Positions 1-4,834 of a DNA stretch of 6,355 nt are shown here, one piece after another. Position 1 is the first letter of the stretch. Each line of letters begins with the position of its first letter. A model generated the notes under the pieces. That model did no database searches, was not told where the DNA came from, and saw only the letters and a program-made list of their open reading frames with translations. A program made the translations under genes and the position numbers. Origin of the DNA: Alphaproteobacteria bacterium (GTDB lineage Bacteria; Pseudomonadota; Alphaproteobacteria; Rs-D84); assembly GCA_017936185.1 (NCBI GenBank), contig JAGBGA010000018.1, forward strand, positions 1 to 6,355, written 5' to 3'.

Positions 1-209
1 ACACTGGTGGCAATCGCGACCAAAAGGTTCGCAGCATGGGCATTGATTTAACCCATCTTCACTATGAAATTATATATTCCGGTCGTGCATCTTATATAAT
101 TGCGCCAAACGGTTCACGCATTTCCATTATTCGCGGCGATTCTGAATTGGGTCCATGCGGCGACTTTAAAAGCAAGATAATACCAAACAAGATGATGGTA
201 TATAAATAA
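1..209 (+). CDS. C-terminal fragment of an unrecognised protein
   Basis: An open frame enters from the left edge (first complete codon at 3) and ends at TAA 207-209, giving the last 68 residues of a protein whose start lies outside the window. The visible part begins TGGNRDQKVRSMGID and includes YEIIYSGRASYIIAPNGSRI, RGDSELGPCGDF and a lysine-rich end (KSKIIPNKMMVYK). Alternating hydrophobic and polar stretches with Gly and Asn turns suggest a beta-rich domain. The single Cys and GS/GD turns would not be out of place in the C-terminal half of a pilin-like or other exported protein, but I recognise no family and assign no function. The gene converges on the tRNA array, whose 3' end lies 15 bases past the stop codon. 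No obvious plus-strand terminator follows. The reading is supported by an uninterrupted frame with the same codon style as the large downstream gene. Confidence 0.6.
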   Translation, partial: TGGNRDQKVRSMGIDLTHLHYEIIYSGRASYIIAPNGSRISIIRGDSELGPCGDFKSKIIPNKMMVYK

Positions 210-224
210 CAAAAAACGTGATTG

Positions 225-311
225 TGGTGGGGATAGTGGGACTTGAACCCACACGGTCGCAATGACCAAAGGATTTTAAGTCCTCAGCGTCTACCATTCC
301 GCCATATCCCC
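225..311 (-). tRNA. tRNA-Leu (anticodon TAA)
   Basis: Reading the minus strand gives an 87-nt class II tRNA with encoded CCA (225-227). The acceptor GGGGATA pairs perfectly with TATCCCC, the discriminator is A, and the D stem is GCG/CGC with the GG of the D loop intact. The anticodon loop CTTAAAA has TAA at 276-278, which reads UUA. A long variable arm (GGTC/GACC stem), typical of Leu, and a T arm GTGGG-TTCAAGT-CCCAC complete the fold. It is the last gene of a three-tRNA unit. On the minus strand a run of six T (211-216) follows 8 bases beyond the CCA and may help end transcription, but it has no dedicated hairpin. Confidence 0.96.
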
Positions 312-331
312 GAAGACTTTAAAAAAAAATT

Positions 332-407
332 TGGTGGAGCTGATGGGACTCAAACCCACGACCTCTACGATGCGAACGTAGCGCTCTATCAACTGAGCTA
401 CAACCCC
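332..407 (-). tRNA. tRNA-Ala (anticodon CGC), unusual A19:U56 elbow pair
   Basis: A 76-nt tRNA on the minus strand whose linear positions match standard tRNA numbering, with encoded CCA (332-334). The acceptor GGGGTTG pairs with CAGCTCC and contains G3:U70, the classic alanine identity element. The D stem is GCTC/GAGC, the anticodon stem CTACG/CGTAG, and the loop TTCGCAT puts CGC at 372-374 (reads GCG). The T stem is GTGGG/CCCAT with one G:U. Two positions that are nearly always G19 and C56 are instead A19 (base 389) and U56 (base 352), giving T-loop TTTGAGT and D-loop AGTTGATA. The two changes preserve Watson-Crick pairing between the D and T loops. Both flanking Leu tRNAs keep the normal G19/C56. 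All stems are intact, so this looks like a functional gene, not a decaying one. Confidence 0.95.
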
Positions 408-441
408 AAAACTGTATCCTGCCCTACCTCTTGATGAAGTA

Positions 442-528
442 TGGTGCGGATAAGAAGACTCGAACTTCCAAGGTATTGCTACCACTAGTACCTGAAACTA
501 GCGCGTCTACCAATTCCGCCATATCCGC
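442..528 (-). tRNA. tRNA-Leu (anticodon CAG)
   Basis: An 87-nt class II tRNA on the minus strand with encoded CCA (442-444). The acceptor GCGGATA pairs with TATCCGC, the discriminator is A, and the D arm GCG/CGC keeps its loop GG. The anticodon stem is CTAGT/ACTAG with loop TTCAGGT, so the anticodon is CAG at 492-494 (reads CUG). The variable arm GGTA-GCAA-TACC and a T loop TTCGAGT are standard for Leu. This is the promoter-proximal member of the array. The next gene (Ala) starts 34 bases downstream, and the Leu(TAA) follows the Ala after 20 bases. Confidence 0.96.
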
Positions 529-541
529 AGGCGTCCGATAT

Positions 542-571
542 ATTATACCAAATTTTAATCCTTTGCAACAA
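542..571 (-). promoter_or_regulatory. sigma70-like promoter of the tRNA array
   Basis: On the minus strand a perfect -10 TATAAT (542-547) lies 18 bases downstream of TTGTTG (566-571). Predicted initiation is near base 535, about 7 bases before the first tRNA (5' end at 528), as expected for a stable RNA operon. The surrounding sequence is strongly AT-rich. No other promoter is needed for the two downstream tRNAs. Confidence 0.7.
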
Positions 572-625
572 GAAAAATCGACAATATCTTATATTATTTA
601 CATCGGCTTTTTTATGATTATTCGC

Positions 626-655
626 TTGCGCTAAAAAACGTAAATTTGCTATGAT
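626..655 (+). promoter_or_regulatory. candidate promoter giving a near-leaderless mRNA
   Basis: TTGCGC (626-631) and TATGAT (650-655) are separated by 18 bases. Initiation about 7 bases after the -10 falls near 662, only a few bases before the ATG at 666. The ATG at 651 lies inside the -10 hexamer, so it could not be on this transcript. No convincing Shine-Dalgarno precedes either ATG. This is a pattern-based prediction; the -35 is imperfect. Confidence 0.5.
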
Positions 656-665
656 TTCATCAGAG

Positions 666-3305
666 ATGAATAAAATTCTGATTTTCGTTGCAAATATGCT
701 TGTTTGCATTGGTTTTGCCAATGCTGCTGTTCGTGATGGAACGGCCATTTCACGCAACAAATCTGAAAAAAACACACAAAGTCGCGTTTCAACGGTGCAA
801 CCACGCACCAACACCGCGCGCACAACAACAATTATTCCGCGCGCCACAACAACATCCGCATCTGTACGTGGTGGCAATGTTATAAATCGTACACAGTCAA
901 AAAGCACCATTACACGAAGTGCCACCACCGCGCAAACACCGCGTGCTTTGGCAAACGTGGCACGACAAAAGCCAAACCGTTCATTGACGGCGCGCGTCGC
1001 CACAAACACCGACACATCAATATCAAACACGCGCACTGGTGCCGAATACGAACAATGTAAAAACACATACTTTTCATGCATGGACCAGTTTTGCAGCCTC
1101 AAGAACGACGACTATCGCCGCTGTTCCTGTAATGATCGCGTATTTGATTTAACCGCGCGGCGCGAAACACTTCAAAGTGCCGGCGAACAACTAACGATAT
1201 TCACCGAAAATCTTGATGTTGTTGGCATGACCGCCGCCCAGGCAACCGCAATGCGCACCGAATCAGATGGCGAAGCGGCCCTTAAATCGGACACATCTTC
1301 ATCCAAAGCCTTATTACAAGCAATCATGAATTCCATTCGTGGCGAAGACAGTACCGTTGGCGGAAAATTCACTGATTTAAACAGCATCAACATATCTTTT
1401 GACACCGTAAACGCATTTGGCATGACCGACGTCGGCCAAGCGATTGCGTCATACAACGGTGTTGCGCTTTATAACGCTGTATACCCCCAGTGTCGCGATG
1501 CCGTACGCGCCGATTGTAACGACGCATCATTACAACGCGCAATCACCGCATACCTTATGGCAATTGAACAAGATTGTAACACTGTGCAAACGGCGCTTGA
1601 CAAAACCCAGCAAGACATAAAATCGGCCATCCGCGAAGGAAGCGCCATGCTTGACCTTGCACGTATTGAAAACCGGCAAAAACATAATTCTTCTGATATA
1701 ACAACATGCATAAATGCGGTTGAAACCGCGATTCTTAGTGAAGAAGTCTGTGGTGCCAATTATCATAAATGTTTGGACAACGGCGAATTTATCGACATAT
1801 CAACCGGCCAACCAATTGCAGGTGTTGAAAACTTTTACGAACTTGAAAACCTGTTGACATTTAATGCCGGCATTGATGCTGCACATCAAAAATTAACCCA
1901 GAACACAAACAATCGGAAATTCATACAGCACTTTGAAAACCGCGTAAAAAAATTCGCACAACCGGCACTTGACAAATGCGTTGAAGACGCCGACCAAGTA
2001 TGGGCCGAATACCTTGACATTGCAATGTTAGACATATATTACGCCCAACGAAGCAAAGTTGATGAAATTAAACAAAGTTGTTTTGATTATATATCTTCAT
2101 GCTATATGAACGGCGACACCGCAATTGACGCCGGCCTTTCCAACTTAACCGGTGACAGCAAAGTCGTACTTCAACCCGATGCCATTGCACTGAACAATCA
2201 AATGTGCACTGAATATGTCACCGCATGTGACAACATGTTTGACGGAAACATCATTGCCCAATACATTGAAAACCGCCAAGAAACAGACCAATTAACGGCA
2301 TGTCGTGCGGTTGCAAAGCAATGCTTTGACAAATACGGCGGCACAAACTATGAAAACTTTTATTATCCATACAGTGGTCTGTTTACCATCGGTCATGCAC
2401 CAGATTGGTTTACATTATATGAATACGATACGAACGGCAAAAAAATTGACGGATATAAATCAGAATGCGCAAAACAATTGGCAAACATTGACGCATGCAA
2501 CACCCCTGAGATTATTGAAATGGCATTTGGTGGTTTGGATTATTACGCCAAAAAAGATGGATATGAATATGGCCTTGCTGCTGGATTGGATTCGGACAAC
2601 AACCCGATAATAAAGCAACGTTATTTGCGTCCGACCGGTGTCGCCACCGAAATATACAACAATGTACTGTCCGTATTATCGACCCAGTGCATGAACGTTG
2701 ACGGCCGCTTTGTTGAATATCAACAGTTAAAACCAGGCATATTACAAAACCAAGACAACCTGTGCGAAATAATCGAAACCGCAGAAATATATAACACACC
2801 ATTTAATGTCGGCTATACCATCGCAAACACATACGGCCTGATACCAAACGAAAACATGTGTCCACGTGACTATATACTGAATGTTGACACTAAATCATGG
2901 GGAATATGTTCATGTTGGGAAAATGGTGCCCGACGCAGTAAAAATGGCAAATCCGCCAAGTGCATGACAATAATGCCAACAACAAAATCACGCACAGACA
3001 CAGAAACAGAAACAGAAACAGGCGCAGAAACACCCAAATATGTTTCGGCAATTGCAAACGATGAAAAATGTGTCCAAGATAAACCAAAAAAATCATGGGC
3101 CATGCTTTGCCAAAACGATAATCATCAAATGAATTGCGATTTTCAAACAATCGGCGAAATAACCGAATACAATTGGTGCACCCAAGATGTATTATCAAGC
3201 AATAACCAAGTATGCCCAATCAGCTATAGTGACGGTAATTTCTATGAACAAAAAATATGTGACGAACACCTGGGGGCAACAATGCTGCCACATGGAATCG
3301 AATAA
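666..3305 (+). CDS. large exported cysteine-rich protein with repeated CX6C motifs
   Basis: Encodes about 879 residues ending at TAA 3303-3305; an in-frame ATG at 651 would add five residues. I prefer 666 because it opens directly with a signal peptide (MNKILIFVANMLVCIGFANA, likely signal peptidase I cut before A21) and because the ATG at 651 overlaps the candidate -10. Residues about 22-125 are a Thr/Arg/Ala/Ser-rich, basic, low-complexity stretch, probably disordered. The rest holds 32 cysteines: CX6CX4CX9CXC at 131-155, then further CX6C pairs at 362/369, 472/479, 514/521 and 546/553. A Cys/Trp cluster begins at C732-P (C-P-x11-W-x2-C-x-C), a Thr-Glu dipeptide run lies near 777-786, and seven more Cys follow to the end. 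The even Cys number and export signal suggest periplasmic or outside location with disulfides. No transmembrane segment is seen after the signal peptide. I recognise no named domain or enzyme motif, and a surface or envelope structural role is only inference. It is monocistronic, divergent from the tRNAs and convergent with carD. Confidence 0.9.
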   Translation: MNKILIFVANMLVCIGFANAAVRDGTAISRNKSEKNTQSRVSTVQPRTNTARTTTIIPRATTTSASVRGGNVINRTQSKSTITRSATTAQTPRALANVARQKPNRSLTARVATNTDTSISNTRTGAEYEQCKNTYFSCMDQFCSLKNDDYRRCSCNDRVFDLTARRETLQSAGEQLTIFTENLDVVGMTAAQATAMRTESDGEAALKSDTSSSKALLQAIMNSIRGEDSTVGGKFTDLNSINISFDTVNAFGMTDVGQAIASYNGVALYNAVYPQCRDAVRADCNDASLQRAITAYLMAIEQDCNTVQTALDKTQQDIKSAIREGSAMLDLARIENRQKHNSSDITTCINAVETAILSEEVCGANYHKCLDNGEFIDISTGQPIAGVENFYELENLLTFNAGIDAAHQKLTQNTNNRKFIQHFENRVKKFAQPALDKCVEDADQVWAEYLDIAMLDIYYAQRSKVDEIKQSCFDYISSCYMNGDTAIDAGLSNLTGDSKVVLQPDAIALNNQMCTEYVTACDNMFDGNIIAQYIENRQETDQLTACRAVAKQCFDKYGGTNYENFYYPYSGLFTIGHAPDWFTLYEYDTNGKKIDGYKSECAKQLANIDACNTPEIIEMAFGGLDYYAKKDGYEYGLAAGLDSDNNPIIKQRYLRPTGVATEIYNNVLSVLSTQCMNVDGRFVEYQQLKPGILQNQDNLCEIIETAEIYNTPFNVGYTIANTYGLIPNENMCPRDYILNVDTKSWGICSCWENGARRSKNGKSAKCMTIMPTTKSRTDTETETETGAETPKYVSAIANDEKCVQDKPKKSWAMLCQNDNHQMNCDFQTIGEITEYNWCTQDVLSSNNQVCPISYSDGNFYEQKICDEHLGATMLPHGIE
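2994..3021 (+). repeat. short hexamer tandem repeat (ACAGAM) inside the exported protein gene
   Basis: Between 2994 and 3021 the sequence is a run of hexamers of the type ACAGAC/ACAGAA (about four and a half units). It is in frame with the gene and encodes alternating Thr with Asp/Glu (TDTETETET). Because the unit is 6 bases, copy-number change by slippage would lengthen or shorten the acidic linker without shifting frame. It separates the Cys/Trp cluster from the last Cys-rich segment and probably acts as a flexible linker. Confidence 0.7.
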
Positions 3306-3359
3306 CCCCATCATTACCACCACCGCCCACAAAACAATCAAATAAATAAAACCCACAAG

Positions 3360-3386
3360 AAAAAAGCCGCCCCCGCGGGTGGGGCG
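3360..3386 (-). terminator. GC-rich hairpin with T-run, minus-strand terminator-like
   Basis: CGCCCC (3368-3373) and GGGGCG (3381-3386) form a 6-bp stem around CGCGGGT. On the minus strand this is followed 2 bases later by six T (3360-3365), the form of an intrinsic terminator. It lies about 160 bases downstream of carD, which already has its own terminator, so it would act as a backup that stops minus-strand transcription before it runs antisense into the 3' end of the large exported-protein gene. The hairpin sits within a strikingly GC-rich stretch (3366-3400) and may belong to a repeated element. Confidence 0.5.
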
Positions 3387-3435
3387 CAGGCCGGGCTGGG
3401 TTACCAATGCCCAAGAAAACACACCTACTCTTTAT

Positions 3436-3469
3436 CCTGTCATTCTGGGGCTTGACCCCAGAATCCAGG
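3436..3469. repeat. alphaproteobacterial-type palindromic intergenic repeat (VILGLDPRIQ type)
   Basis: A perfect 9-bp inverted repeat, ATTCTGGGG (3442-3450) and CCCCAGAAT (3456-3464), with loop CTTGA is extended by an outer CCTG/CAGG pair (3436-3439 and 3466-3469). Read on the plus strand it translates as VILGLDPRIQ. Intergenic palindromes of this kind (TCAT-C-C/T-GGGG-CTTGACCCC type, giving VI-GLDPRI peptides) are a familiar dispersed repeat in alphaproteobacteria. Eight T (3480-3487) follow about 10 bases later on the plus strand. It could therefore also serve as a loose terminator for the large upstream gene, which has no better one. Confidence 0.65.
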
Positions 3470-3514
3470 TCATTCATTCTTTTTTTTGCCCACACAACAA
3501 TAAAATAAATAAAA

Positions 3515-3544
3515 TCAAAATAAAAATCCCCAAACTGGGGATTT
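3515..3544 (-). terminator. intrinsic terminator of carD
   Basis: On the minus strand an 8-bp stem AAATCCCC/GGGGATTT (3537-3544 with 3524-3531) and loop AGTTT starts immediately after the carD stop codon. It runs into a T-rich tail (TTTTTATTTTG). Placement and form are those of a rho-independent terminator. Confidence 0.85.
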
Positions 3545-4108
3545 CTAAGAATCATCTTCTTCTATTTCTTCTTCGTCATCATCTTCAACGGCATTTAAAT
3601 CAATTTCTTTTGGAATGCCCAAAATATCTTCAATCTTTTCCGATGCCGCATCAAGATCAATCTTGTGCAACACCGCAAATTCTTGGGCCATACGTTCCAA
3701 GGCGCGCAAATACAACTGGCGCGCGGAAAAAGTCATTGTGTCGGCGGCACTGCGACGCTGAAGATCACGAACAACTTCGGCCAACTTCATTGGGTCACCC
3801 GAATTAATATTTTCTTCATACTGTGCGGCACGACGCGCCCAAATCATGCGCTTTGCCCCGGCCTTTCCTTTGGCCGACGCGATTGCTTCGTCCATCTTTT
3901 TTGCGGATGTTAACGGACGTAACCCCGATATTTCTGCACGTTCGACCGGCACACGCAACGTCATATGATTGCGTTCAAAGTCAATAACCAACATCTTTAT
4001 TTTTTGACCTGCAACACTTTGTTCTTCAACGCGCAACAATTTTCCAACGCCTTGGGTTGGATAAACAACATATTGTCCTGTTTTAAAATCTAACTTTTTA
4101 CTTGGCAT
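3545..4108 (-). CDS. carD: CarD/CdnL family RNA polymerase-binding transcription regulator
   Basis: A 187-residue protein with the full layout of the CarD/CdnL family. The N-terminal RNA polymerase-interacting (Tudor-like) domain covers about residues 7-66, with FKTGQYVVYPTQGVGKLL, then VPVERAEISGLRPL. A helical DNA-binding domain covers about 70-165. Trp90 in IWARRAAQYEENINSGD matches the conserved wedge tryptophan that CarD proteins insert at the upstream edge of the -10 bubble, and AEVVRDLQRRS also fits the family. Known relatives bind the RNA polymerase beta subunit and stabilise open complexes, mainly at rRNA and growth-related promoters. The very acidic C-terminal tail (about 175-187, Asp/Glu) is an extension beyond the core. 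The start at 4108 is supported by AAGGT (4117-4121) 8 bases upstream. It is a single-gene unit with its own promoter (4152-4180) and terminator, ending in TAG. Confidence 0.95.
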   Translation of the reverse strand: MPSKKLDFKTGQYVVYPTQGVGKLLRVEEQSVAGQKIKMLVIDFERNHMTLRVPVERAEISGLRPLTSAKKMDEAIASAKGKAGAKRMIWARRAAQYEENINSGDPMKLAEVVRDLQRRSAADTMTFSARQLYLRALERMAQEFAVLHKIDLDAASEKIEDILGIPKEIDLNAVEDDDEEEIEEDDS

Positions 4109-4151
4109 TATGTATTACCTTTTTACGGTTGCCATTCTCTCTGCTGACGAC

Positions 4152-4180
4152 ATTATAACACAAAAAAACAAGAAAAACAA
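4152..4180 (-). promoter_or_regulatory. sigma70-like promoter of carD
   Basis: On the minus strand TTGTTT (4175-4180), 17 bases, then TATAAT (4152-4157). Predicted initiation near 4145 gives a leader of about 37 bases with a Shine-Dalgarno AAGGT at 4117-4121. The -35 lies only 8 bases past the T-run of the preceding gene's terminator. Confidence 0.7.
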
Positions 4181-4188
4181 ATATTTGC

Positions 4189-4214
4189 AAAAAAAATTCC
4201 CCAAACATGGGGAA
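4189..4214 (-). terminator. intrinsic terminator of the small cysteine-rich gene
   Basis: On the minus strand TTCCCC (4209-4214) pairs with GGGGAA (4197-4202) around loop ATGTTT, followed directly by eight T (4189-4196). It begins 9 bases after the stop codon at 4224-4226. Confidence 0.85.
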
Positions 4215-4223
4215 ATTTATATT

Positions 4224-4766
4224 TTATCGCGTAATTCGACGCAAAGTACCCGTTCTTCTTATTGCGGACGAACGACTTGCCTCGGTCGTGCCACTTGACA
4301 CTGCACACACCCATTGTCCCGATTTCAAGATTGCAGTTTCCCCTTCGGGACATGATGGCTTTTCCAAACGCCATGCAAAGCAAGACCCTTTTTGATACGA
4401 TTCGTATGTTGAATTATCCCCGCCACGTGTATATGCGCCATATTCAGGGTTCCATTCACCGCGCGCTTCACCACCGCACCACTTACGTTCCCCCCAGCAT
4501 TCGACACAATTTCCTTTGGCATCACACAGTTCAACAACCCCCGGCGTCATTTGATAACCACTGTTGGCTTTGTCATCACTTCCCATTTGTTTACCGTTTT
4601 CCAAGTCACGACACCACAGTTTCTGACATTCTGCCGATGGCACACCATCAATTTTATTACGCGATTCCACCAACACATACCCCGCCCCACACGACGTAAA
4701 CGCCGCATTCGCCGATGTAATAAAGCACGCCGATAAAATCGCAAAAAGTAAATATTTTCTTCCCAT
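4224..4766 (-). CDS. small exported cysteine-rich protein, unknown function
   Basis: Encodes 180 residues from the ATG at 4766; an ATG at 4775 would add three. I favour 4766 because the -10 (4774-4779) overlaps the upstream ATG and predicted initiation falls on the downstream one. MGRKYLLFAILSACFITSANA is a signal peptide with two possible readings: LSAC (11-14) fits a lipobox, while ANA before A22 fits signal peptidase I. The mature part has ten Cys (26, 47, 52, 81, 87, 90, 97, 129, 139, 154), several beside Trp: LWC, CVECWG, KWCGG, and CP-x11-W-V-C at 139-154. Spacing and composition suggest a small disulfide-bonded domain. The last 25 or so residues are Ser/Thr/Arg-rich and probably disordered. 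I recognise no characterised family. The C-P-x11-W signature recurs in the large exported protein, suggesting a relationship or shared export/oxidation route (inference). It is transcribed alone, between the bamE terminator and its own. Confidence 0.85.
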   Translation of the reverse strand: MGRKYLLFAILSACFITSANAAFTSCGAGYVLVESRNKIDGVPSAECQKLWCRDLENGKQMGSDDKANSGYQMTPGVVELCDAKGNCVECWGERKWCGGEARGEWNPEYGAYTRGGDNSTYESYQKGSCFAWRLEKPSCPEGETAILKSGQWVCAVSSGTTEASRSSAIRRTGTLRRITR

Positions 4767-4773
4767 GTCATAC

Positions 4774-4802
4774 ATTTTACATTATTTCATAAACTTTAAC
4801 AA
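4774..4802 (-). promoter_or_regulatory. promoter of the small cysteine-rich gene, leaderless geometry
   Basis: On the minus strand TTGTTA (4797-4802), 17 bases, then TAAAAT (4774-4779). Exactly 7 bases (GTATGAC) separate the -10 from the ATG at 4764-4766, so initiation is expected at or within a base or two of that A. The in-frame ATG at 4773-4775 overlaps the -10 and would not be transcribed. No Shine-Dalgarno is present, consistent with a leaderless message. Confidence 0.6.
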
Positions 4803-4805
4803 GAT

Positions 4806-4829
4806 AAAAAATCGCGCCCAATGGCGCGA
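4806..4829 (-). terminator. intrinsic terminator of the nifJ-bamE unit
   Basis: On the minus strand a 7-bp stem TCGCGCC/GGCGCGA (4823-4829 with 4812-4818) with loop ATTG is followed by six T (4806-4811). It starts a few bases after the bamE TAA. A-runs on the other side make it symmetrical enough to work in both directions. The -35 of the next gene begins 3 bases beyond the T-run. Confidence 0.9.
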
Positions 4830-4834
4830 CTTTT

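Noticed and set aside
225..528. tRNA cluster as an integration site of a mobile element.
   Set aside because: No integrase, no direct repeat of a tRNA 3' end and no cargo genes are visible in the window.
651..665. Upstream ATG as start of the large exported protein.
   Set aside because: It lies inside the candidate -10, adds residues ISSE in front of a normal signal peptide and has no ribosome site. It cannot be fully excluded without 5' end data.
485..1102. A 205-codon minus-strand open frame across the tRNA-Leu(CAG) 5' side and the start of the large gene.
   Set aside because: It overlaps a tRNA, the tRNA promoter and the signal-peptide end of a better-supported gene. Its composition reflects the antisense of a Thr/Arg-rich coding region, and it has no signal, domain or ribosome site.
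2870..3103. A minus-strand open frame with a Ser-Val repeat.
   Set aside because: The repeat is the reverse complement of the ACAGAM hexamers encoding Thr-Glu in the large gene; it is a shadow frame.
3379..3807. A 142-codon plus-strand open frame containing VILGLDPRIQ.
   Set aside because: The recognisable peptide is just the translated palindromic repeat, and the remainder is antisense to carD. No ribosome site or family resemblance.
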